Made by a program: the position numbers and the translations under genes
Source: VBDM01 sp041493345
GTDB taxonomy: Bacteria; Pseudomonadota; Gammaproteobacteria; Burkholderiales; SG8-39
DNA length: 19,186 nt
Direction of reading: 5' to 3'
NCBI GenBank assembly: GCA_041493345.1
Contig: JBGPYQ010000042.1
Coordinates: 1-19,186 of the forward strand
The notes under the pieces: generated by a model
What the model saw: the letters and a program-made list of their open reading frames with translations, nothing else
Told to the model about the DNA's origin: nothing
Databases searched by the model: none
Shown: in pieces, positions 1 to 7,473 of the stretch
Layout of the letters: the number at the start of each line of letters is the position of its first letter
Numbering within the stretch: position 1 is the first letter of the stretch

Positions 1-1063
1 CCACCATGGCCTGGGTCTAGCCGCGGGTGAACAAAGCCGAGCCATGGGTGCGCGGCAGCACGCCGACGCGGATGCTGATCGGGCGCACGGTGCGCGTGTC
101 GCGCCCGTCGATGCGCGGCTCGCCGTCAAGAATCTGGCTGCGCACGATCTTCGATTCGATGTCGAAGCAGATGTCCTTTACTGCGTTCGCTTCCGGCCCG
201 CCTTCCTTGCCGGCGCCGACGGTCTCGAATACACGCTTCCAGATGCCGTCGATCGCTTCGGATCGGGCCTGCTTTTGCCGCAGCTTGAATGCCGCGCGCA
301 ACTCGCTTTCCGCAAGCCCCTTGATGCGCTCAACCAGTGCCTTGTCCTTCTCCGGGGCCTTCCAGTCCCAGGCAGGCTTCGCCGCCTGGTCGGCAAGCCC
401 GTGGATCGCCTGGATCGCGGCCTGCATCTGCTCGTGGCCGAACACGACCGACCCGAGCATGACGTCCTCGGGCAACTGGTGCGCTTCGGACTCCACCATC
501 AGCACTGCGTGTTCGGTGCCGGCGACGACGAGGTTGAGCTGGCTTTCCTTGAGTTGCGTCGCGGTGGGGTTGAGCACGTACTGGCCGCTGATGTAGCCGA
601 CGCGCGCCGCGCCGATCGGTCCGTTGAACGGAATGCCCGAAAGGACAAGCGCCGCCGACGCGCCGATCAGCGCCGGGATATCGGGATCCATTTCCGGATT
701 GCAGGACATCACCTGCGCGACGACCTGCATCTCGTTGTAGAACCCCTCCGGAAACAGCGGGCGGATGGGCCGGTCGATGAGGCGCGAGGTCAGGGTTTCC
801 TTTTCCGAAGGCCGTCCCTCGCGCTTGAAGAAACCTCCCGGGATCTTGCCGGCGGCGTAAGTCTTCTCGATGTAGTCGCAGGTAAGCGGTAAAAAATCCT
901 GGCCCTGCTTCGGCACCCTGGCCGCCACCACGGTGCACAGCACCACCGTGTCCTCCATGGTAACGAGGACCGCGCCGTGGGCCTGACGCGCCATCTCGCC
1001 GGTTTCCAGCGTGACTTGATGCGCACCGTAGGTAAAGCTTTTCTTGATCGGATTTAGCGTCAT
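1..1063 (-). CDS. pnp: Polyribonucleotide nucleotidyltransferase (PNPase), N-terminal half, interrupted by an in-frame TAG
   Basis: PNPase degrades RNA 3'-to-5' by phosphorolysis and works in the degradosome. The visible part covers the first RNase PH-like core domain (about residues 10-145), the all-alpha linker region (about 240-320) and the start of the second RNase PH domain. Family blocks visible are GRPSEKETL, RLIDRPIRPLFPEGF, GIPFNGPIGAARVGY and LPRTHGSALFTRG. The ATG at 1063 aligns with the usual N-terminus. After residue 348 the frame hits TAG at 19-17 and then continues as TQAMV to the window edge; the family reads RGETQ here, so the TAG stands where a Glu codon (GAG) is expected, one base away. 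The gene therefore continues beyond the window and the stop is a point mutation or sequence error. It lies downstream of rpsO, the usual rpsO-pnp arrangement. Identification is certain; the status of the stop is not. Confidence 0.95.
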
Positions 1064-1152
1064 GGAATTCTCGATGAATTGGAAGGAACGGCGTGCCCGG
1101 CCCGGAAAATCAGATGGGATTGGCTGCCGCTCACGGAACTTGCGTGGTTCCT

Positions 1153-1188
1153 GAAATCAAAGCGCCCACGCGGAACCGGGTGGGCGCT
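1153..1188 (-). terminator. Hairpin plus U-rich tail between rpsO and pnp
   Basis: A 9-base perfect stem (1161-1169 with 1180-1188, arm AGCGCCCAC on the plus strand) encloses a 10-base loop that can form an additional CGG/CCG pair set. On the minus strand it starts 8 bases after the rpsO stop and is followed by TTTGATTTC. This is a moderately good intrinsic terminator for rpsO. Because pnp lies just beyond, it probably attenuates rather than blocks, as known for rpsO-pnp in enterobacteria. The U-run is interrupted, so efficiency is uncertain. Confidence 0.65.
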
Positions 1189-1195
1189 GAAGGCA

Positions 1196-1465
1196 TTATT
1201 TGCGCAGGCCAAGTTGCTCGATCAACTGATGGTATTTCGCGCCGTTTTCGCGCTTGAGGTAGTCGAGCAGCTTGCGGCGCTGGCTGACCAGCTTCAGCAG
1301 TCCGCGACGCGAATGATGGTCCTTGACGTGCGTCTTGAAATGGTCGGTGAGCCCGTTGATGCGGGCGGTAATCAGCGCAACCTGAACTTCGGGCGAACCC
1401 GTGTCGCCAGCGGCGCGCTGATGCTGCTGGACGATCTGCGCCTTTTGTACAACGCTCACTCGCAT
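1196..1465 (-). CDS. rpsO: 30S ribosomal protein S15
   Basis: S15 is a primary binding protein of 16S rRNA that nucleates the 30S platform by contacting helices 20-22. The 89-residue product is exactly the family length and carries the signature stretches AAGDTGSPEVQVALITARI, FKTHVKDHHSRRGLL and QRRKLLDYLK, ending in the conserved GLRK. The frame is open for 12 further codons upstream, but the ATG at 1465 gives the normal N-terminus and has the purine-rich stretch AGAGACCAGAGA in front, so I chose it. It has its own promoter at 1500-1529 and a hairpin terminator 8 bases after its stop, and lies between truB and pnp in the usual order. In enterobacteria S15 represses its own translation through the leader; no such fold was demonstrated here. 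Confidence 0.97.
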   Translation of the reverse strand: MRVSVVQKAQIVQQHQRAAGDTGSPEVQVALITARINGLTDHFKTHVKDHHSRRGLLKLVSQRRKLLDYLKRENGAKYHQLIEQLGLRK

Positions 1466-1492
1466 TCTCTGGTCTCTTGTCTCTGTGCGAAA

Positions 1493-1529
1493 GGCGGGCA
1501 TTTTACCTTGAAATCAGCGCCTTTCACAA
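1493..1529 (-). promoter_or_regulatory. Sigma-70-type promoter of rpsO with an overlapping dyad
   Basis: On the minus strand TTGTGA (1529-1524), an 18-base spacer and TAAAAT (1505-1500) form a good -35/-10 pair in the truB-rpsO gap, predicting a start near 1493 and a leader of roughly 28 bases. A perfect 8-base inverted repeat, GAAAGGCG (1489-1496) and CGCCTTTC (1518-1525), embraces the -10 element and start point. It could be an operator or merely a hairpin in readthrough RNA from truB. Confidence 0.6.
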
Positions 1530-1551
1530 GCCGTTTCCGGCCGCAATCGCC

Positions 1552-2451
1552 TCATCGGCCGAACGCCATCAGCCGCTTGGGCCGCAACACGCCGACGGCA
1601 TCCACTTCGCCGGAACCGAGAAATCCGCCGTCGTCCCCGAATACGCTGACGTGGCCGCTAGTCGCGCCGAGGGCCACCGCCTGCCCTTGCCGGAATTTCA
1701 CGGCAAGCGGAGCCGAAAGCGCCAGACGCGGCCGCAACCCGAGGAGAGCGTCGGGGGGCAGGACGCGCGCCAGCCGCCCGGCCTGCGACAATGACCCAAG
1801 CGCATCGATCCCGATCGCATCGTCAAGACTGAATGGGCCGATCGCGGTGCGCTTAAGCGCGGCGAGATGCGCGCCGCAGCCGAGCGCTTCGCCGATGTCT
1901 TCGGCCAGCGTTCTGATGTAAGTACCCTTGCTGCAGAGAACGCGCAGCTCGAATTCCCCGCCCGCGAAGGCCACAAGCTCCAGCTCCCGGATCCTCACTT
2001 TTCGCGGCCGGCGTTCCACGACCTGTCCCTTCCGGGCGTAATCGTACAGCGGCCGCCCGCGGTGCTTGAGAGCGGAATGCATGGGGGGCAGCTGCTCGAT
2101 TTCTCCGGCAAAACGCGCCAGCGCCGCCGCCACCTCGTCGCGCTGCACCGAGTGCTCGCGGCGCTCCAGGATCTCGCCCTCGGCGTCGCCGGTTGAAGTG
2201 CGGATGCCGAGCCGCACGCGCGCCCGGTAGCTCTTGTCCGAGTCGAGCAGCTCGCCCGAGAACCGGGTGGCTTCGCCAAAGGTGAGCACCAGCAGGCCGC
2301 TTGCCAGGGGATCCAGCGTTCCCGTGTGCCCGGCGCGTGCCGCGCCCATCAGGCGCTTGGCATGCTGCAGCACGGCGTTGGAACCCGGACCCGAGGGCTT
2401 GTCCAGAAGCAGGACGCCATCGACCGGCGCGGCGCGCATGCCGGCTCCCAT
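1552..2451 (-). CDS. truB: tRNA pseudouridine(55) synthase
   Basis: TruB isomerises U55 in the T-loop of tRNAs to pseudouridine and also acts as a tRNA-folding chaperone. The diagnostic motif GHTGTLDPLASGLL lies at about residues 41-54; its Asp47 is the expected catalytic aspartate. Other family blocks are DGVLLLDKPSG near the N-terminus, KSYRARVRLG, and CSKGTYIRTLAEDIG in the second half; the C-terminal part looks like a small PUA-type domain ending in KRLMAFGR. The product is 299 residues, close to the family norm. A TTG at 2460 overlaps the rbfA stop, but the ATG at 2451 sits 9 bases after the purine-rich AGAGGG at the rbfA end and is preferred; another ATG at 2439 is possible. Pairing with rbfA is standard. 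Confidence 0.95.
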   Translation of the reverse strand: MGAGMRAAPVDGVLLLDKPSGPGSNAVLQHAKRLMGAARAGHTGTLDPLASGLLVLTFGEATRFSGELLDSDKSYRARVRLGIRTSTGDAEGEILERREHSVQRDEVAAALARFAGEIEQLPPMHSALKHRGRPLYDYARKGQVVERRPRKVRIRELELVAFAGGEFELRVLCSKGTYIRTLAEDIGEALGCGAHLAALKRTAIGPFSLDDAIGIDALGSLSQAGRLARVLPPDALLGLRPRLALSAPLAVKFRQGQAVALGATSGHVSVFGDDGGFLGSGEVDAVGVLRPKRLMAFGR

Positions 2452-2456
2452 GCCGC

Positions 2457-2822
2457 TCAACCCTCTTCGGATTTCTTTTCCGAAACCGCTGCGTCGATCA
2501 ATTGCGAGAGCCGAATGCCGTGCTCGACCGACTCGTCGTAGCGGAAGTGCAATTCAGGAATCATGCGCAGCTTCAACCGCTCTCCGAGCCGGGAGCGCAG
2601 AAATCCCGCGGCGTGGCCCAGTCCGTCCTCGGTCCGGGACAGCGATTCCGCGTCGCCCAGCGTGGTGAAGAATACTTTCGCATGCGCGAGATCCGGGGAC
2701 ACTTCCACCCCGGTCAGGGTGATCATGCCCACGCGGGGGTCCTTGAGATGCGCGCGCAGTAACTCGGACAGCTCGCGCTGGATCTGGTCGGCGACACGGC
2801 GCAGGCGCTGCTGGTTGGCCAT
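2457..2822 (-). CDS. rbfA: 30S ribosome-binding factor A
   Basis: RbfA binds immature 30S subunits and assists maturation of the 16S rRNA 5' end, important in the cold. The protein has the KH-like RbfA fold signature: RLRRVADQIQRELSELL at the N-terminus, then DPRVGMITLTGVEVSPDL and AKVFFT, and near the end the conserved region IPELHFRYDESVEHG. With the ATG at 2822 it is 121 residues, within the family range; an upstream in-frame ATG at 2864 would add 14 residues without family resemblance and would run into the palindromic element at 2867-2901. The gene lies between infB and truB as in most proteobacteria, and its stop overlaps the TTG that precedes the truB start, suggesting coupled translation. 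The ribosome-binding site in front of 2822 is weak. Confidence 0.94.
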   Translation of the reverse strand: MANQQRLRRVADQIQRELSELLRAHLKDPRVGMITLTGVEVSPDLAHAKVFFTTLGDAESLSRTEDGLGHAAGFLRSRLGERLKLRMIPELHFRYDESVEHGIRLSQLIDAAVSEKKSEEG

Positions 2823-2866
2823 GGGGTCATCGAATCCGGAGCGAAGCGATCGGCCATCCTGCAAGC

Positions 2867-2901
2867 AGATCCTTCGTCGCGCTACGCGCTCCTCAGGATG
2901 G
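2867..2901. repeat. Short interspersed palindromic element, copy between infB and rbfA
   Basis: The stretch begins AGATCCTTCG and ends CTCAGGATGG, with ATCCT/AGGAT ends and an inner GCGC / GCGC pairing, giving an imperfect hairpin of about 32 bases. The same ends (AGATCCTTCGGCGC and GCGCCTCAGGATGA) recur at 18994-19022, 16 kb away. Two copies in one window, both intergenic and both at the 3' side of a minus-strand gene, suggest a dispersed REP-like element. Its function is unknown. Confidence 0.6.
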
Positions 2902-2925
2902 CGCGGACGTTACAGTGTCCGCGCC
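2900..2925 (-). other. Hairpin straddling the infB stop codon
   Basis: A perfect 9-base stem, GGCGCGGAC (2900-2908) with GTCCGCGCC (2917-2925), has an 8-base loop that contains the TAA of infB (2912-2910). No U-run follows on the minus strand, so it is not a classical terminator; it could protect the infB 3' end or lower readthrough into rbfA. It abuts the palindromic element at 2867-2901. Confidence 0.5.
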
Positions 2926-5414
2926 ACTTCCTGGACCTCGTAGATCTCGAACTTGTCGCCGACCTGGATGTCGTTGTAGCCCTTGACCGACATGCCGCAC
3001 TCGAAGCCGGCTTTCACCTCGCGCGCGTCGTCCTTGAAGCGCTTGAGAGAATCGATCTCGCCCGAAAAGACAACCACGTTATCGCGCAGCACGCGCACCA
3101 GCGCGCTGCGCCGCACCAGGCCCTCGAGCACGTAGCAGCCCGCGACGGCGCCGACCTTGGAGATCTTGAACACCTGGCGCACGTCCACCAGCCCGAGCAC
3201 GTTCTCTTTCTTCTCCGGCGCAAGCATGCCGGAGAGCGCCGCCTTCACCTCGTCGACGGCTTCGTAGATGATGGTGTAGTAGCGCACGTCCACGCCCGAG
3301 GCCTCGGCCAGCTTGCGCGCAGCCGCATCGGCGCGCGTATTGAAACCGATGATGACCGCCTTTGAGGCGAGCGCGAGATTGACGTCGGAATCGGTAATCG
3401 CGCCGACCGCGCTGTGAACCACGTTGACCTTGACCTCGTCGGTGGAAAGCCCGGTGAGCGCATGCACCAGCGCCTCCTGCGAGCCTTGCACGTCGGCCTT
3501 GATGAGCAGCGGCAGCACCCTGATGTCGCCCATCTGCTCGAACATGTTCTCGAGCTTCGCCGCCTGCTTCCTGGCGAGCTTGACGTCGCGGAACTTGCCC
3601 TGCCGGAACAGCGCGATCTCGCGCGCCTTGCGTTCGTCGCTGAGCCCGATGACTTCCTCTCCTGCCGCGGGAACCTCCGCCAGGCCCTGGATCTCGACCG
3701 GGATCGACGGTCCCGCCGCGGCAACTGCTTTGCCGTTTTCGTCCAGCATGGCGCGCACCCGGCCAAATGAGGTGCCGGCGAGCACGATATCGCCGCGCTT
3801 GAGCGTTCCGGACTGCACCAGCACGGTGGCGACCGGGCCGCGGCCCTTGTCGAGTCGCGCCTCGATCACCAGGCCCTTGGCTGGCGCGTCCACCGCCGCC
3901 TTCAGCTCCAGAACCTCGGCCTGCAGCAGCACCTGCTCGATCAACTGGTCTATGCCCTTGCCGGTTTTCGCAGACACGGAGACGAACGGCGAGTCGCCGC
4001 CGTATTCCTCGGGCACCACGCTTTGCGCCACCAGCTCCTGCTTGACCTTTTCCGCGTTGGCTTCGTGCTTGTCTATCTTGTTGATCGCGACCACCATCGG
4101 CACTTTTGCTGCCCTGGCGTGAGCAATCGCCTCGATGGTCTGCGGCATGACGCCGTCGTCGGCCGCAACCACCAGAACGACGATGTCCGTAAGTTTCGCG
4201 CCGCGGGCGCGCATCGCCGTGAATGCCTCGTGGCCCGGCGTGTCGAGGAAAGTCACCATGCCGCGCGGCGTCTCCACGTGATAGGCGCCGATATGCTGCG
4301 TGATGCCGCCCGCCTCTCCGGAGGCGACCTTGGTGCGGCGAATGTAATCGAGCAGCGAGGTTTTCCCGTGGTCCACGTGCCCCATCACCGTTACCACGGG
4401 GGCGCGCGGCTTGAGCTCCGCCGCCTCGTGCTGTTGCGGTGATTCCTCGAGATAGGATTCCGGGTCATCGAGCTTTGAGGCAACGGGCTGGTGGCCCATG
4501 TCCTCGACCACAATCATCGCCGTTTCCTGATCGAGCACCTGGTTGATGGTGACCATGTTGCCCAGTTTCATCAGCGACTTGATGACCTCGGCGGCCTTCA
4601 CCGACATCCTGTGGGCCAGCTCGCCGACCGTGATGGTCTCGGGCACCTTGATTTCGCGGATGATCGGCTCGGCCGGCGCGCTCGCGGCCTGGACGACCTC
4701 GGCGGTCGCGGCTGCGGACCTGTGGCGCGAGCCCTTGGGCGAATGCCAGCCCGAGGCGCCCTGAACATCGCCGCGCGTCTTGATCGTGCGGCGCTTGACG
4801 GCCTCTTCCTTCCACACCTTGACTTCCTTTGCCTTCTTCGCGCTCTTCTTTTCCGCGCCCGCCGCGACCTTGGGCTTGTGCAGCGTGGTGTCGCCAGCCG
4901 CAGGCGCAGCCGCCTTCGCCTCTACGGGCTTGTGCTCGGTCACGCGCAGCTCCGCCGTCTTGCGCTCGCGCTCGTTCTTTTCCGCAAGGTCCGCGACCTG
5001 GCGCGTCGTCAGCTCTTCCTGCCGGCGCCGCTCCTGCTCGCGCAATCCGGCCTCGCGCGGGTCGAGAACCGGTTCCGCGGGCGCGGGTACTTCGATCGGC
5101 CCGGTGGAATCGGCGTCGCGCTTGACGAAAATCCGCTTTTTCTTGACCTCGACCTGGATGGTGCGCGCCTTGCCGCTCGCGTCGGACTTCTTGATGATCT
5201 CGGAGGTCTGCTTGCGCGTCAGCGTGATCTTGTTCTTGGGCTCGGAGGAGCCGTGCGCCTTGCGCAGGTAATCGAGAAGCCGGGTCTTGTCCTGCTCGGA
5301 AAGGAAATCCTCCGCCACCTGCTTGTGCACCCCGGCGGCCTTGAGCTGCTCGAGCAGCACCGACGGAGGCACCTTCAGTTCGCCTGCGAATTGCGCTACG
5401 CTGGTCTGGGGCAT
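2910..5414 (-). CDS. infB: Translation initiation factor IF-2
   Basis: IF-2 is the GTPase that brings fMet-tRNA to the 30S P site and promotes 50S joining. At 834 residues it is typical for a proteobacterial long form. An N-terminal IF2_N module spans about 1-55, an IF2-associated stretch about 58-100, a charged Lys/Glu/Ala-rich linker about 100-245, and a second IF2_N module about 252-308. The G domain shows G1 GHVDHGKT (345-352), G2 GGITQHIG (369-376), G3 DTPGH (391-395), G4 NKID (445-448) and G5 SAK (481-483). Domains II-IV follow and the protein ends EVQEVARTL. The ATG at 5414 lies 10 bases after the nusA stop with no clear Shine-Dalgarno, so coupled translation is likely. All GTPase residues are intact. 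Confidence 0.98.
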   Translation of the reverse strand: MPQTSVAQFAGELKVPPSVLLEQLKAAGVHKQVAEDFLSEQDKTRLLDYLRKAHGSSEPKNKITLTRKQTSEIIKKSDASGKARTIQVEVKKKRIFVKRDADSTGPIEVPAPAEPVLDPREAGLREQERRRQEELTTRQVADLAEKNERERKTAELRVTEHKPVEAKAAAPAAGDTTLHKPKVAAGAEKKSAKKAKEVKVWKEEAVKRRTIKTRGDVQGASGWHSPKGSRHRSAAATAEVVQAASAPAEPIIREIKVPETITVGELAHRMSVKAAEVIKSLMKLGNMVTINQVLDQETAMIVVEDMGHQPVASKLDDPESYLEESPQQHEAAELKPRAPVVTVMGHVDHGKTSLLDYIRRTKVASGEAGGITQHIGAYHVETPRGMVTFLDTPGHEAFTAMRARGAKLTDIVVLVVAADDGVMPQTIEAIAHARAAKVPMVVAINKIDKHEANAEKVKQELVAQSVVPEEYGGDSPFVSVSAKTGKGIDQLIEQVLLQAEVLELKAAVDAPAKGLVIEARLDKGRGPVATVLVQSGTLKRGDIVLAGTSFGRVRAMLDENGKAVAAAGPSIPVEIQGLAEVPAAGEEVIGLSDERKAREIALFRQGKFRDVKLARKQAAKLENMFEQMGDIRVLPLLIKADVQGSQEALVHALTGLSTDEVKVNVVHSAVGAITDSDVNLALASKAVIIGFNTRADAAARKLAEASGVDVRYYTIIYEAVDEVKAALSGMLAPEKKENVLGLVDVRQVFKISKVGAVAGCYVLEGLVRRSALVRVLRDNVVVFSGEIDSLKRFKDDAREVKAGFECGMSVKGYNDIQVGDKFEIYEVQEVARTL

Positions 5415-5424
5415 GTGAGCGGGC

Positions 5425-6906
5425 TTAGCCTTGTGTAAACCAGTGAGCGCGCGCGCCCATGATGAGCGTCTTGGCGCGTTCGGCGTCGATGCCCGTCAGC
5501 TCGAGCAGGTCGTCCACGGCAAGATCGCCCAGATTGTCCCGGGTCTTGATTCCCGCCCTGGCCAGATTCGTCGCCAGATCGTTGTCCATGCCCTCGAGCT
5601 GAAGCAGCTCAGGGTCGAGGTTCTCCGCCTGCTCCTCGTTCGCGATGGCCTGCACCAGCAGCACGTCGCGGGCGCGATTGCGAAGCTCGTTGACCGTCGC
5701 TTCGTCGAAGCCCTCGATCTCCATCATCTCGTTGATCGGCACGTAGGCCACTTCCTCGAGGGTCGAGAAGCCTTCCTGGATGAGGATGTTCGCGACTTCC
5801 TCGTCGACGTCGAGCCGCTCCATGAAGACCTTTCTCACCGAGGAAGCCTCCTCCTCGTTCTTTTTGGTCGATTCATCCTCGGTCATGAGGTTGATGTTCC
5901 AGCCCGTGAGCTCCGAGGCGAGCCGCACATTCTGGCCGCCCCTGCCGATGGCGATCGCGAGGTTTTCCTCGTCCACGACCACGTCCATGCTGTGCTTGTC
6001 CTCGTCGACCAGGATGCTCGAAACCTCGGCCGGCGCCAGCGCCCCGATCACGAACTGCGCCATGTCCGCGTTCCAGAGCACGATGTCGACGCGCTCGCCG
6101 GCCAGCTCCTGGGTCACCGCCTGCACCCGCGAGCCGCGCATGCCCACGCAGGTCCCGATGGGGTCGATGCGCTGGTCCTTGGAATGGACCGCAATCTTGG
6201 CGCGCACGCCCGGGTCGCGCGCCGCCGACTTGATCTCGAGCAGCCCTTCCTCGATTTCGGGCACCTCCAGGCGAAACAGCTCGATGATGAATTCGGGCGC
6301 GGTGCGCGACAAAATGAGCTGCGGCCCGCGCACGCCGCGGTCCACGCGCATGACGATGGCCCGCACGCGGTCACCGACACGCAGGTTTTCCTTGGGGATC
6401 ATCTGATCGCGCGACAGCACCGCCTCGACGCGCCCCACTTCCAGGATGGCGTTGCCGCGCTCCAGACGCTTGATCGCGCCGTTGATGAGCTTTTCGTCGC
6501 GGGCGAGAAAGTCATTGAGGAGCTGCTCGCGCTCGGCTTCCCGGATTCTTTGCAGGATCACCTGCTTCGCCGCCTGCGCGCCGATGCGGCCGAAATCGAT
6601 CGCCTCGAGCGGCTCCTCGATGAAATCCTCGACCTGGATGTCCTCGCCGTGCTGCTTCTTCGCCTCGGTCACCGCGATCTGGCGCGGCGGAAACTCCACC
6701 GCGTCGTCGGCCACCACCTGCCAGCGGCGAAACGACTCGAAATCTCCCGTCTCGCGGTCCATCGCGACCCGCACCTCGACTTCTTCCGGGAAGCGCTTCT
6801 TCGTCGCCGAGCCGATGGCCGTCTCCAGCGCGCCGAATACTGTTTCCTTGTGCACGTTCTTCTCGCGCGCCAGCGCGTCCACCAGCAGCAGCAGTTCGCG
6901 ATTCAC
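5425..6906 (-). CDS. nusA: Transcription termination/antitermination factor NusA
   Basis: NusA binds RNA polymerase and modulates pausing, intrinsic termination and rRNA antitermination. The order is an N-terminal polymerase-binding domain (NRELLLLVDALAREKNV onward), an S1 domain (about 135-200), two KH domains (DPIGTCVGMRGSRVQAV and then AIGRGGQNVRLASELTGW), and two C-terminal acidic helix-hairpin repeats ending WFTQG, the two-repeat form common in beta- and gammaproteobacteria. I chose the GTG at 6906 because it aligns with the usual MN(K/R)E start and has GGAGGGG just upstream. An in-frame ATG at 6924 overlaps the rimP stop and has no well-placed Shine-Dalgarno; it would add 6 residues. 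Product 493 residues. NusA autoregulates this operon in enterobacteria, relevant to the leader hairpin at 7403-7432. Confidence 0.97.
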   Translation of the reverse strand: MNRELLLLVDALAREKNVHKETVFGALETAIGSATKKRFPEEVEVRVAMDRETGDFESFRRWQVVADDAVEFPPRQIAVTEAKKQHGEDIQVEDFIEEPLEAIDFGRIGAQAAKQVILQRIREAEREQLLNDFLARDEKLINGAIKRLERGNAILEVGRVEAVLSRDQMIPKENLRVGDRVRAIVMRVDRGVRGPQLILSRTAPEFIIELFRLEVPEIEEGLLEIKSAARDPGVRAKIAVHSKDQRIDPIGTCVGMRGSRVQAVTQELAGERVDIVLWNADMAQFVIGALAPAEVSSILVDEDKHSMDVVVDEENLAIAIGRGGQNVRLASELTGWNINLMTEDESTKKNEEEASSVRKVFMERLDVDEEVANILIQEGFSTLEEVAYVPINEMMEIEGFDEATVNELRNRARDVLLVQAIANEEQAENLDPELLQLEGMDNDLATNLARAGIKTRDNLGDLAVDDLLELTGIDAERAKTLIMGARAHWFTQG

Positions 6907-6920
6907 GGTCCCCTCCGGCT

Positions 6921-7379
6921 TCATACCTTGGGCACCAGGCGCGCGCGATCGAGATCGCCCAGCCCGAAGTCCAACCTGCCGCCATCGAATTCGAATTCAA
7001 CCCGGTCGCCGTTCACCGCGCGCACTACGCCGGTGAAATTCCTGCGGCCGTTGACCGGCTGGCGCAACCGGACCGTCGCCTCGCATCCGGCGAAGCGGAC
7101 GAAATCGGCCGCCTTTTTCAGCCGGCGGTCCAGACCCGGCGAGGACACCTCGAGCTGGTCGTATTCGACGCCCTCGACCTCGAGCACGCGCTGCAGTTGC
7201 CGGGCCACCGCCGTGCAGTCGTCCAGGGTGACGCCGGCCAGGGTGGCACCGCCCGATACCTCATGTTCTTTATCAATAAACACTCGTAACATCCTGCCAT
7301 GATTGCTATTTTCAAAGTCGGAGAGTTGGAATCCCAAGCCGCCAACCGTGCGCTCCAACAACTGCTCCAGTTCGTTCAT
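6921..7379 (-). CDS. rimP: Ribosome maturation factor RimP
   Basis: RimP is needed for 30S maturation, assisting assembly of proteins around the 16S central pseudoknot. The 152-residue product has the two expected domains: an N-terminal alpha/beta domain containing LRVFIDKE, DDCTAVARQLQRVLEVE and the signature LEVSSPGLDRRL, and a C-terminal SH3-like beta domain (FTGVVRAVNGDRVEFEF). Start ATG at 7379 matches the family; GAGGG lies just in front but at very short spacing. It is the first gene of the rimP-nusA-infB unit; no initiator tRNA gene precedes it, unlike the enterobacterial metY arrangement. Its stop overlaps the alternative nusA ATG as ATGA. Confidence 0.95.
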   Translation of the reverse strand: MNELEQLLERTVGGLGFQLSDFENSNHGRMLRVFIDKEHEVSGGATLAGVTLDDCTAVARQLQRVLEVEGVEYDQLEVSSPGLDRRLKKAADFVRFAGCEATVRLRQPVNGRRNFTGVVRAVNGDRVEFEFDGGRLDFGLGDLDRARLVPKV

Positions 7380-7402
7380 GCCCTCACGCGAATTCCGCGC
7401 AT

Positions 7403-7432
7403 AAATAAAAAATGGGCTCGAAAGCCCATCTC
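7403..7432 (-). terminator. Leader hairpin plus U-run ahead of rimP (terminator or attenuator)
   Basis: On the minus strand ATGGGCT / AGCCCAT (7429-7423 with 7418-7412) forms a 7-base stem with a TTCG loop, extendable by G-U/A-U pairs, followed by TTTTTATTTAT. This is a textbook intrinsic terminator. It lies about 24 bases before the rimP start and within about 10 bases of the predicted start site of the promoter at 7445-7473. It may therefore terminate rluB readthrough, attenuate the rimP-nusA-infB transcript, or both. Confidence 0.75.
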
Positions 7433-7437
7433 AAAAG

Positions 7438-7473
7438 CCGGTGGAGTATAGCAAGAAAAATCAGCCAAAACAA
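7438..7473 (-). promoter_or_regulatory. Sigma-70-type promoter for rimP-nusA-infB
   Basis: On the minus strand TTGTTT (7473-7468), a spacer of exactly 17 bases and TATACT (7450-7445) make one of the strongest promoter matches in the window. The predicted start is near 7438. It lies between the rluB stop and rimP, where the housekeeping operon would be expected to have its own promoter. Confidence 0.7.

Noticed and set aside
5431..7302. A 623-codon plus-strand open frame opposite nusA and rimP, and other long plus-strand frames opposite infB, trpS and PNPase
   Set aside because: These mirror strongly conserved genes on the other strand, have compositions rich in Arg/His/Leu/Asp repeats typical of antisense reading in GC-rich DNA, and show no family motifs.
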